64,000 nt of DNA from assembly GCF_006152115.1 (NCBI RefSeq), contig NZ_VDFU01000009.1, positions 1 to 64,000 of the forward strand, written 5' to 3'. Positions within the stretch are counted from its first letter, which is position 1. The number at the start of each line of letters is the position of its first letter. The notes under the pieces were generated by a model. That model was not told the origin of the DNA. It made no database searches and saw nothing but the letters and a program-made list of their open reading frames with translations. Origin of the DNA: Rubellimicrobium rubrum. Its GTDB lineage: Bacteria; Pseudomonadota; Alphaproteobacteria; Rhodobacterales; Rhodobacteraceae. This document shows positions 8,761-16,502 of the stretch, one piece after another. A program made the position numbers and the translations under genes.

Positions 8761-9746
8761 CCAAGGCCCAACCGGGCCAGCGCCGCATCGAGCGGGCCCC
8801 AATCGTCGAGGTGCAGCCGCACTGGCACGGTGAGCACGCGGGCGCGAAAGGCCGGAGGCAGCCGCGCGGCGTCCTTTTCGGTGGTGACGAGTTGCGCGCC
8901 CAAGCGAGCCGCATCGGCCTCGAGCCGCTGCAGCAGCGACGGCCCCAGCGGCTGGTGGTCGTCGAAGGACCTGGTTGCCACGATGTCGGCCCCAAGATCC
9001 CGGAGGGTGGCGAAGAACTTCTCGGGCTGCCCGATGCCGGCAAAGGCCAAGGTTCGGAGGCCGGCCCAGGGCATCCCTGTGGGCAGCGGGCGCAACTCGC
9101 CCCGGATATGCGGACGCCCGTCCATCATGGGCCCCCAGCGGTGCGTGAAGCGGTCCTGGGCGGCGGCGTCTCCGACCGAGATGACCGCATCCGCTCGCGC
9201 CAGCCCCACGCGAACCGGTTCGCGCAGCGGTCCAGCCGGGATCGCCCGTCCATTTCCCCAGCCACGCGCCGCGTCCACGACAATGCAGGACAGAGTCTTT
9301 CGGACGGACGGGTTCTGGAAGCCGTCGTCGAGTAGCACTGCCGAAGCACCGGCGGCTTCGGCCGCCCGGACACCCGCTGCGCGGTCCCGCGAAATCCAGG
9401 TGGGGACAAAGGCCGACAGGAGCAGGGGTTCGTCGCCCACCTCCTCGGCGGAATGGGAGGGAAGAACCTGCATGGGCCCGGCCAGCCGGCCTCCATGCCC
9501 CCGCGACACCACATGCACCGCGACGTTCCAGGCCAGGAGCCGCTCGGCCAGCGCGATGGCCAACGGGGTCTTGCCCGTCCCGCCCGCATCGAGGTTCCCC
9601 ACGCAGATCACCGGAACGGCGGCCTCGTGGGGCGCACCCCGGGCCAACCGCCGCGCCGTCAGCCCGGCGTAGAGCATCCCCAACGGGCTCAGGACGCGGG
9701 CGGGCCAGCCGCCGTCCGGATCATACCACCAGTGTGGCGGACGCAT
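8757..9746 (-). CDS. lpxK: Tetraacyldisaccharide 4'-kinase
   Basis: Phosphorylates the 4' position of the lipid A disaccharide at the inner membrane. The product has 329 residues, the usual size. After an N-terminal amphipathic/hydrophobic segment (ARVLSPLGMLYAGLTARR), the P-loop GNLDAGGTGKTP lies at about 50-61. VHVVSRGHGGR, DEPLLLSAF and VLLDDGFQNPSV are family signatures; the DDGFQ motif carries catalytic aspartates. It overlaps the upstream KDO-transferase-like gene by ATGA, so the two form one translational unit for lipopolysaccharide core assembly. Confidence 0.95.
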   Translation of the reverse strand: MRPPHWWYDPDGGWPARVLSPLGMLYAGLTARRLARGAPHEAAVPVICVGNLDAGGTGKTPLAIALAERLLAWNVAVHVVSRGHGGRLAGPMQVLPSHSAEEVGDEPLLLSAFVPTWISRDRAAGVRAAEAAGASAVLLDDGFQNPSVRKTLSCIVVDAARGWGNGRAIPAGPLREPVRVGLARADAVISVGDAAAQDRFTHRWGPMMDGRPHIRGELRPLPTGMPWAGLRTLAFAGIGQPEKFFATLRDLGADIVATRSFDDHQPLGPSLLQRLEADAARLGAQLVTTEKDAARLPPAFRARVLTVPVRLHLDDWGPLDAALARLGLG

Positions 9747-10987
9747 CAGGCGCTCGTCACCGCGCCAAGCGCGGGCATGGTGACGCCAAGGTCGCCGGTG
9801 GTCTGTTCCCGGGCCAGATGCTCGCGGATCAGGTCGGCCACCCTGTTCGCCACATCTGCGCCTTGGGTTGCCACGTCCCAGCCGGCATGGGCCATGGCCG
9901 CGGCACGGTCGGATGCGAGCAGCGCCTCGACCGCGCGGCCGAGTTCGGCGCCGTTCAAGACGACGCGCGCCGCGCCCGCGGCATCCAGGCGCGCCCAGAC
10001 CTCATCGAAGGGGGCCTTTGCCGGGCCATGAATCAGGGCCGACCCCAGTGCTGCGCCTTCGAACGGGTGACGACCGCTTGGGCCGCCCAAGAGCGTGCCG
10101 CCCATGAAGGTGACAGGGGCCAGCCGAAGCCACATCCCCATCTCGCCGGTGCCGTCGGCGAGGTACACCTGCGTGTCGTCCTCGGGCTCGTTGCCATCGG
10201 CCCTCAAAGCCACCGTGAGGCCGGCCTCGGTCAGTGCCTTGGCCATGGCAGGCGCATCCTCGGTGGACCGGGGAGCAAGGATGAGAAGGAGCCGATGGGC
10301 GCTGCGGCTCGCGTGGCGATGCGCTGCGACCACGGCGGGCAGTTCGGACAAGGGCAGATCCCCGGCCAGCCAGACGGGGCGGGCACCGATGGTCTGCGCC
10401 AGGTCGCGCCTCTCGCGTTCGTTGCAGGGGAGGACGGGTGATGGGGCATCCAGCGGCGGCGCGATCTCCAGCCGGTCCTCGGGCAGGCCCGCGCGCCACA
10501 GCCGCTCGGCGGCGGCGTCGCCCGTCACCAGCGCCCGATCGAACAGCGGCACCACCGCCCGGCCGAGGCCCGGCCATCGGGCCCCGCGCTCCAGCAGTTG
10601 CGGTTCTGGCGCGCCCTCGACCAGCAGCTTCGGCATTCGCGCCAGGGACAGCAGAGCCGGCCGCAGCCCGCCGCCGGCCCAAAGCAGCAGGTCTGGCCGC
10701 CAATGGTCCAGAAAGGCGCGCGCAGCCGGCATGGTGTCCACGGGGGCCGGCCGCAAGATCACGCGTGGGGGCGTGGCGGGCGGTTCGACGTACCGGGGCA
10801 GGGTCAGCAGAAGGGAGGTTTCGGACTCCAGGCGTTCGGCCATGGCGAGGACAGGCGGCAGGCGCTCTGCACTGTCGGCGTGGACCCAAAGGAGCGGCCC
10901 GTCCGGACGGGGCGGCTCCGCCTCTGTGCTTGAGCCGCCGGGACCAGCCAGCAGCAGGTAGGCCCCGAGCGCCAGGGATCGGGGCAT
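9746..10987 (-). CDS. Divergent KDO-transferase (WaaA/KdtA)-like glycosyltransferase
   Basis: The ATG at 10987 gives 413 residues; the start follows the DUF4170 gene by 13 bases. GPLLWVHADSAERLPPV near residue 30 matches the beginning of the GT30 N-domain. The C-terminal half contains PRSTEDAPAMAKAL, DGTGEMGMWLRLAPVTFMGG and GRHPFEGAALGSALIHGP, which correspond to the GELGLWYRLA and GGHNPLEPA motifs of WaaA. Compared with canonical WaaA, the stretch between the membrane anchor and GPLLW is short. The HAVSVGE motif carrying the catalytic glutamate reads HADSAER. It may therefore be a paralogue with altered or lost activity. It is followed directly by lpxK. Confidence 0.75.
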   Translation of the reverse strand: MPRSLALGAYLLLAGPGGSSTEAEPPRPDGPLLWVHADSAERLPPVLAMAERLESETSLLLTLPRYVEPPATPPRVILRPAPVDTMPAARAFLDHWRPDLLLWAGGGLRPALLSLARMPKLLVEGAPEPQLLERGARWPGLGRAVVPLFDRALVTGDAAAERLWRAGLPEDRLEIAPPLDAPSPVLPCNERERRDLAQTIGARPVWLAGDLPLSELPAVVAAHRHASRSAHRLLLILAPRSTEDAPAMAKALTEAGLTVALRADGNEPEDDTQVYLADGTGEMGMWLRLAPVTFMGGTLLGGPSGRHPFEGAALGSALIHGPAKAPFDEVWARLDAAGAARVVLNGAELGRAVEALLASDRAAAMAHAGWDVATQGADVANRVADLIREHLAREQTTGDLGVTMPALGAVTSA

Positions 10988-11000
10988 CGCGTGCCGCAGG

Positions 11001-11246
11001 TCAGTGCCCAAGCTCTTCGGTGGCGGAGGCGGCCACCTCCTCGTCCCGGAGTCGGTGAATATGGGCAATGAAGTAACGCATGTGGGCGTTGTCCACGGTG
11101 CGCTGCGCTTCGGCCTTCCAGGCCGTGAAGGCCGAGGCGTAGTCGGGGAACATGCCCACCATGTGGATCTTGTCGACGTCACGAAACACGTTCTTCGTGG
11201 GATCGACGAGTTCGCCGCCAAAGACGAGATGCAGGCGCTGGGTCAT
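11001..11246 (-). CDS. DUF4170 domain protein
   Basis: The product has 81 residues, starting MTQRLHLVFGGELVDP. The compact sequence contains FRDVDKIHMVGMFPDY, AFTAWKAEAQRTVDNAHMRYFIAHIHRL and an acidic end. This matches the small alphaproteobacterial DUF4170 family in length and pattern; no function is established. A Shine-Dalgarno (AAAGGAG) precedes the ATG. It lies 13 bases upstream of the KDO-transferase-like gene and lpxK on the same strand, a context I recall as conserved, so a link to lipid A/LPS assembly is plausible. Confidence 0.85.
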   Translation of the reverse strand: MTQRLHLVFGGELVDPTKNVFRDVDKIHMVGMFPDYASAFTAWKAEAQRTVDNAHMRYFIAHIHRLRDEEVAASATEELGH

Positions 11247-11312
11247 GGAATGCTCCTTTGAAGAACGCGCCGCACCCTAAGCAAATAACCCTGAGGGTCA
11301 AGTTAACGGCGA

Positions 11313-12656
11313 TCAGTCCCCCGCGAGCGTCATGCTCTCGACGAGAAGGGATGGGACCACCCGAGTCAGCCAGGGTCGCGCGTCATTGGCCGGAATGATG
11401 CGTCGCAGCATGTCCCTAAGGTTGCCCGCGATGGTGCATTCATTCACCGGATAGGCGATCTCTCCATTCTCCACCCAGAAGCCCGACGCCCCGCGGGAGT
11501 AGTCGCCCGTGTTCGGATTGATCGTCGAGCCGATCAGAGAGGTCACGAGAAGGCCCGTGCCCATCTGCCGCATCAGGTCCTCGGGGGTGGCTTCGCCTTG
11601 GGTGAGGGCAATGTTCGTGACGGATGGCGATGGCGTGCCGCTCGGGCTTCGCGCGGCGTTGCCCGTGCTCTCGAGTCCGAGGCGCCGGGCCGAGGCGAGG
11701 TCCAGCGTCCAGGTCGCGAGCTGCCCTTTGTCCACGATCGGGCGCGAGCGGGTCGGCAATCCTTCTGCGTCCCACAGTCGCGAGGCCGGGCTGCGCGGAC
11801 GGTGCGGATCCTCGGTCAGGGACAGGTGATCGGGCAGGACCTGCGTTCCCATGGCGTCGCGCAGGAAGGACGAGCCCCGCGCGATGGCCGCGCCGTTGAT
11901 GGCGGAGAGGAGATGGCCGATGAGCGACGAGGACACCCGCTCGTCGTACAGGATCGGGAAGGTTCCGGTCCGGGGCTTGCGTGATCCTTCCCGCGCGGCG
12001 GCCCGCTCTCCCGCGGTGCGGCCGATCTCCTCGGGGCTGCGAAGATCGGCGGCAAAGACCCGCGAGTCCCAGTCGTAGTCCCGCTCCATTCCCGTGCCGG
12101 TTCCGCTGATCGCTCCGCAGGAAAAGCCGTGGTCGCTTCGGCTGTAGCTGGCCGAAAAGCCGTTGGTTGCCGCCAAGGCCACCTCGCGCCGGGACCAGCC
12201 GGCCGAGGCGGACACGACTTGCGTCACGCCGGGCACCGCCAGCGCCGCGGCTTCGGCCTCACGGGCGCGGGCCTCCAGAGCGGCGGGCTCGGGGTCGGCG
12301 GCGGGATCCGTCAGCTCAAGGCGATCGGCATCGCGGTCCTGCGCCAGTTGGCCAGGGTCGGCCAAGCCAACCGAAGGATCCTCCGGAGCTTCGCGCGCCA
12401 TGGCGACCGCGCGCTCGGCCATGGCGGCCAGCGTGGCGTCACGACGGTCCGAGGAGGACACCACCGCCTGACGATGTCCGATCATCACGCGAAGGCCGAG
12501 GTCGATTCCCTCGGCCCGCTGCGCCTCCTCCAGCGTCCCGTGGCGGACCTCGACGGACACCTGGGTGCCCTGCACCACCAAGGCGTCGGCCGACTCGGCG
12601 CCCGCTGCGCGGGCCGCGTCGAGTAGGCGGGCGGTGAGGTCCTGAAGCGATGCCAT
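11313..12656 (-). CDS. pmbA: TldD/PmbA family metalloprotease-like subunit
   Basis: The product has 447 residues. In E. coli, TldD and PmbA (TldE) form a heterodimeric metalloprotease acting on small modified peptides and antitoxins. Landmarks are VSVEVRHGTLEEAQRAEGIDLGLRVMIG (about 30-57), ASAGWSRREVALAATNGF, and the C-terminal NPNTGDYSRGASGFWVENGEI and ANECTIAGNLRDML-like VNECTIAGNLRDML segments. The HExxH zinc motif of TldD is absent, which marks it as the PmbA/TldE-type subunit. The start at 12656 is chosen over an ATG 18 codons upstream because the family begins near MASLQDL. No tldD lies in this window. Confidence 0.92.
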   Translation of the reverse strand: MASLQDLTARLLDAARAAGAESADALVVQGTQVSVEVRHGTLEEAQRAEGIDLGLRVMIGHRQAVVSSSDRRDATLAAMAERAVAMAREAPEDPSVGLADPGQLAQDRDADRLELTDPAADPEPAALEARAREAEAAALAVPGVTQVVSASAGWSRREVALAATNGFSASYSRSDHGFSCGAISGTGTGMERDYDWDSRVFAADLRSPEEIGRTAGERAAAREGSRKPRTGTFPILYDERVSSSLIGHLLSAINGAAIARGSSFLRDAMGTQVLPDHLSLTEDPHRPRSPASRLWDAEGLPTRSRPIVDKGQLATWTLDLASARRLGLESTGNAARSPSGTPSPSVTNIALTQGEATPEDLMRQMGTGLLVTSLIGSTINPNTGDYSRGASGFWVENGEIAYPVNECTIAGNLRDMLRRIIPANDARPWLTRVVPSLLVESMTLAGD

Positions 12657-12949
12657 GGCGCGTCCTTTTCTGTCCCCGTCCGAGTTAGGCTGCCTTGGGA
12701 ACCGGGGCAAGCATGGTCGGGAGGCACGCTCAGCCGTAAGGACGAGCCCGGTCCTCGTCCTGAGGATTGACCTTCATGAGCCGGAGGGGGTGGTTCGTTC
12801 TCCGGCTCACCTGAGGGTTGAGCCTCCGGGTCAAGGCACGGCGCACCAACTAGGTCCACCCACCCCGGACCGACGAGGACAGCATGCAATCCGCCACGAA
12901 GTGGTGGAGCAGGGTTCCCCGCCGGGCCGGTGGGACGGCCTTGACCGCC
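12657..12949. other. Intergenic region with several hairpins
   Basis: Between DUF2125 and pmbA, both on the minus strand, lie three inverted repeats: GGACGAG/CTCGTCC (12740-12760), GAGCCGGAG/CTCCGGCTC (12778-12808) and CCGCCAC/GTGGTGG (12891-12907). The last one is nearest the DUF2125 stop. None has a proper T-run on the minus strand. I see no open frame with coding character. Confidence 0.5.
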
Positions 12950-14476
12950 TCACTGCAGCCGCTGGCCGTTCGCGAGAAGCTGGCCGTCCTCCGTCACCTC
13001 GATGCGCGAGGTGAGCTGGTCGTCGCCCACGGGCGTGGTGAAGGCCCCCAGCATCATGCGCGCGCCCATCACCTGATCCTCGGGCAGGAGACCCAGCGCA
13101 ACAAGGCCATCGATGAGCCCGTTCACGCCGTTCAACTGAAGGTCCACCGCACCCGCCGGGCGGGGCACGCCCGGGAAGGTCGTCAGGTCCGAGTTGTCGA
13201 AGGTGAACGCGCCGCTTCCCGTGATCTCGGCCCCGCCGAAGGTAATGCGGAGGTCGTTCAGGTCGGCCGAGTTCACCTGCGCCGGCATCTCGGCCGCGGC
13301 CATGGCTTCGGCCTGGGCAGGATCGACGGCATCGAACAGGAGCGTCGCCGTGCCGGTCATGTCGAGCACAAGGGACGCCGGATCGTGCGGCAGCAGTCCC
13401 TGCGGGTCGAACATTCCCCAGATCTCCTCGTTGAGGGCAAGATCGGTGAGGTTCAGGCCCAGAGCCCAGGGCGCGGGAGCCTGCGTCTTGGACAACGGCA
13501 TCTCGAAGGTGATGCCGTACTGGGCGATGCTGGCCGTGATCGGCATGGGCATGGCCGAGGTCGTCACGTCCAGCGCCACGTTCTTGGCCGTGGAGTTGTA
13601 GGCCACCGCGTCTTTGCTGAGCCGGAAGCTCATCTCGCTGCCTTGGGTCGTGAAGTTCCCGCTGCTCGTGCCCGAGCTGTCGGTCATCTCGAACATGTAG
13701 CTGCCGTTCGCCGTCGTGTAGCCGCCGTCCACCGCCATGCCATTCATCAGCAGCATCTCCGGATCGGTCGCCGGATCGAGGGGCAGGGTAACCGCGGCCT
13801 GCGTGGCCACAGTGTTCACCTTGCCGGACAGCATGAGGTGCGACCCGTCCTCGGGGTTGGTGGCGTCGATCAGCAGGTCCATCGAGGCCGCGCCGAGGTC
13901 GTAGCCCAAATCGCGCATCGTGCCGGTGTTCGAAGTATAGCGGCCCGACACGTCGTTGAACGCAAGAAGAGCCTCGGCCGGGACATCGGACCCGCCCTCG
14001 CTAAGGCGGTCGAGCTCGACGGCGTAGCGGGCTGCCGCGACATCGTAGGTAAGTGCGCCGGGATCGCCCGACACCGTCATCGTCATGCCGTTCTGGCGCA
14101 GCGCGAGCGCAATCTCGGACGCCTCCGAACCTGTTCCGGGGTCGGCGGGCGTGGTGATGGTGATCGGGTATTCCTCGGACATGGTCACCGTGACCGTGCC
14201 ATCGCCGTTTTCCGTGAACACCAGCTCGGGCAGGTTGCCCGTGGCGGTCGAGCCGTCCTCGCCGGTGATGTCGAAGCCGAGGTCGGTCACGGTAAGGACA
14301 TCGCCCTCCTGCGACTCCGAGCCGATCGTGACGGCATCCTCGCCGTAAAGGCCCATCTGGGCCTTCCAGTCGTCCCAGACCTGCTGCGCCGTGACATCCG
14401 CGAAGGCTGGGCCCGCCGACAAGGCCACGAGCAGGGCAGTGGCCGAAACGGCCAGGTTGGGCTTGAATGCGGTCAT
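12950..14476 (-). CDS. Exported DUF2125 protein
   Basis: The product has 508 residues with a signal peptide (MTAFKPNLAVSATALLVALSAG) cleaved near AFADV. The mature part begins TAQQVWDDWKAQMGLYG and then consists of many short strand-forming blocks with repeated D-L-x-F/I patterns. That suggests a long beta-rich periplasmic or outer-membrane-facing protein. It contains very few positively charged residues and is strongly acidic. Length, opening motif and beta-rich layout match the DUF2125 family of Rhodobacterales. No enzymatic motif is visible and the role is unknown. It is a single gene, with about 180 bases upstream before the HNH gene. Confidence 0.82.
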   Translation of the reverse strand: MTAFKPNLAVSATALLVALSAGPAFADVTAQQVWDDWKAQMGLYGEDAVTIGSESQEGDVLTVTDLGFDITGEDGSTATGNLPELVFTENGDGTVTVTMSEEYPITITTPADPGTGSEASEIALALRQNGMTMTVSGDPGALTYDVAAARYAVELDRLSEGGSDVPAEALLAFNDVSGRYTSNTGTMRDLGYDLGAASMDLLIDATNPEDGSHLMLSGKVNTVATQAAVTLPLDPATDPEMLLMNGMAVDGGYTTANGSYMFEMTDSSGTSSGNFTTQGSEMSFRLSKDAVAYNSTAKNVALDVTTSAMPMPITASIAQYGITFEMPLSKTQAPAPWALGLNLTDLALNEEIWGMFDPQGLLPHDPASLVLDMTGTATLLFDAVDPAQAEAMAAAEMPAQVNSADLNDLRITFGGAEITGSGAFTFDNSDLTTFPGVPRPAGAVDLQLNGVNGLIDGLVALGLLPEDQVMGARMMLGAFTTPVGDDQLTSRIEVTEDGQLLANGQRLQ

Positions 14477-14654
14477 CGAAGAACTCCCTGATGAATGTAG
14501 CGCCCCTTCCCTCGCCCGTGCAGCAAAGGGCGGTCAAGGTCGGGTTTTCGGCACTCGGGCCGGACCTTAGGGCCGGGCAGGACGGCAAGGAAGGGAAAAG
14601 CGGGCCGCAGCGTTGCCCATTCCGGGAAACTCCGTGCGAGCAGCCCGCGAGGAT

Positions 14655-15002
14655 CTAGCGGCGGCCGCGCGCCTTGGGCACCCGCGACAGGAAGTGCGGC
14701 GGGCGCTTGGACACCCATTCGATGAACCGGGCCAAGCGGGGGTGGGCGCGCAGGGCCTCAGGCGTGGCGTAGTCGCGCGCCAACTCGGCCTCGCTCAGGG
14801 TCGCGTGGATTTCCTTGTGGCAGATGTGGTGCAGCAGAACCGTCGGCCCGCCCTTGCCGCCCTTCAGCTTCGGGACAAGGTGATGAAGGCTCTTGGGCGC
14901 GTCCGGAGGGATCGGCCGGTCGCACAGGGCGCAGACCGGGTCCGCCTCGGGAGAGTCGGCCGGCTCAGGGTCGGAGTGGCGTGTTCGTCGCGCGCGGGCC
15001 AT
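14655..15002 (-). CDS. HNH endonuclease-like protein
   Basis: The product has 115 residues from the ATG at 15002; the open frame extends 16 codons further, but that part is less plausible. CALCDRPIPPD, then LHHLVPKLKGGKGG and HHICHKEIHATLSEAEL, form an HNH/beta-beta-alpha-metal nuclease pattern with a C-x2-C zinc knuckle and histidine pair. The end is basic (RPPHFLSRVPKARGRR). Small stand-alone HNH proteins of this type are common and mostly uncharacterised. No methyltransferase, phage or restriction genes are next to it, so I do not assign a restriction or packaging role. It is divergent from the flavoprotein gene. Confidence 0.8.
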   Translation of the reverse strand: MARARRTRHSDPEPADSPEADPVCALCDRPIPPDAPKSLHHLVPKLKGGKGGPTVLLHHICHKEIHATLSEAELARDYATPEALRAHPRLARFIEWVSKRPPHFLSRVPKARGRR

Positions 15003-15152
15003 GGATCCACAGATCGGAACGGCGCCACGCTCGGACAAGCGCAGCGGCACGAAACGCTCGCGACAGTGATCGCCCGCGGCCCTGGCCCGTCTTGCGGAAC
15101 CGACCGGCCGCTGGCACCGCTGCCCCCAGGAGCATCGTGAGGAGCCCGCCTG

Positions 15153-16472
15153 TTGCCACTGCCCCCATCGGACGCAGGTCCATCACCCCCGGACGAGACG
15201 GCACAAATCATCGATCACCCGGGGGCGCTCGTGGTCGGTGGGGGTCCTGCCGGCCTTGCCGCGGCAGAGGTCCTGTCCGATGCGGGGTGGCCCGTCCTTC
15301 TGGCCGATGCCATGCCGTCGCCCGCGCGCAAGTTCCTGATGGCGGGGAAGTCGGGACTGAACCTGACCAAGGACGAGCCGCGCGACCTGTTCCACGCCGC
15401 CTATGCGCCGGACGGGGCGATGCCGCCGGCCCTGGACGCCGCGCTGCGGGGCTTCGGATCGGCCGAGGTGATGGACTGGGCTCGCGGCCTTGGGCAGGAG
15501 GTGTTCACGGGCTCCACCGGGCGGGTTTTTCCGACCGCATGGAAGGCGTCGCCCCTTCTGCGCGCTTGGCTCAGCCGATTGAACGGCCGACAGGTCGCCC
15601 TGATGCCCCGCTGGCGCTGGATCGGTTTCGATAAGGACCTGTCGCGCTTTGACACGCCCGATGGGCCGCGCTTCGTCCGCCCCGGCGCGACGATCCTGGC
15701 CATGGGCGGAGCGAGCTGGCGCCGGCTTGGCTCGGATGGCGAATGGGCGCGATGCTTCGGCGATGTGACCCCATTCTCCCCTTCGAACATGGGCCTGCTC
15801 GCCACCTGGTCCCCCCACATGGCTCGCCACCTGGGCGAGCCCGTCAAGGGCGGGGCCTGGAGCGCGGGCGGCCTGACCTCGCGCGGCGAGGTGGTAGTTT
15901 CGGCGCGCGGGCTGGAGGGTGGTGGCCTTTATCCCCTATCACGGCCTTTGAGGGAGGGAGCCCCCCTAACGCTGGACCTGTTCCCCGACCTGACCGAGGA
16001 GGCGCTTCGGCAGAAGCTCGGGTCCCGCGGGCGCGAGAGCCTCGGCAACCGCCTGCGCAAGCGACTCGGGCTTGAAGGGGTGCGTGCGGCGCTCCTGCAG
16101 GAATGGGGCCGTCCCTTGCCGGACGACCTGCCTCCCCTGCTCAAGCGGCTCCCTGTGCGCCATGACGGGCCGCGACCGCTGGACGAGGCGATCTCGACCG
16201 CCGGGGGGCTCCGCTTCGGGGCGCTCAGCGATCGTCTCATGCTCCGGGACCGGCCGGGCGTCTTCGCGGCGGGCGAGATGCTGGATTGGGAGGCTCCGAC
16301 GGGGGGCTACCTTCTCACGGCTTGCCTGGCCACGGGCCGGCTGGCGGGGCAGGGCGCCGCGGCCTGGCTGGACGGCCATGGGTCCGGCCGATCCCCGGAG
16401 GAGCGGGAACCGGCAGAAAAGCCCGCATTGGTGGGCCGGCTCGGCTTCCCATCGACGCCGGCTTCGGATTAG
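15153..16472 (+). CDS. BaiN/TIGR03862-type flavoprotein
   Basis: The product has 439 residues from a TTG start at 15153 with GTGAGGAG 7 bases upstream; no ATG or GTG fits before the FAD motif. The Rossmann dinucleotide motif ALVVGGGPAGLAAAEVLS is near residue 27. KFLMAGKSGLNLTK follows and is diagnostic of the HI0933-like/BaiN flavoproteins. STGRVFPTAWKASPLL and the C-terminal ALSDRLMLRDRPGVFAAGEMLDWEAPTGGYLL complete the TIGR03862 pattern. The reaction is unknown. yjbH starts 30 bases after its stop on the same strand. Confidence 0.88.
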   Translation: MPLPPSDAGPSPPDETAQIIDHPGALVVGGGPAGLAAAEVLSDAGWPVLLADAMPSPARKFLMAGKSGLNLTKDEPRDLFHAAYAPDGAMPPALDAALRGFGSAEVMDWARGLGQEVFTGSTGRVFPTAWKASPLLRAWLSRLNGRQVALMPRWRWIGFDKDLSRFDTPDGPRFVRPGATILAMGGASWRRLGSDGEWARCFGDVTPFSPSNMGLLATWSPHMARHLGEPVKGGAWSAGGLTSRGEVVVSARGLEGGGLYPLSRPLREGAPLTLDLFPDLTEEALRQKLGSRGRESLGNRLRKRLGLEGVRAALLQEWGRPLPDDLPPLLKRLPVRHDGPRPLDEAISTAGGLRFGALSDRLMLRDRPGVFAAGEMLDWEAPTGGYLLTACLATGRLAGQGAAAWLDGHGSGRSPEEREPAEKPALVGRLGFPSTPASD

Positions 16473-16502
16473 GTGGTCGGGACCACGACGAGGGGACCCG
16501 CC

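Noticed and set aside
12884-14491. A 535-codon open frame antisense to the DUF2125 gene
   Set aside because: Arg/His/Gly-rich shadow; the minus strand has a signal peptide and a family match.
14655-15002. HNH protein as part of a restriction-modification or phage packaging module
   Set aside because: No methyltransferase, terminase, integrase or other defence gene is adjacent; ccrM is 10 kb away and of the solitary type.
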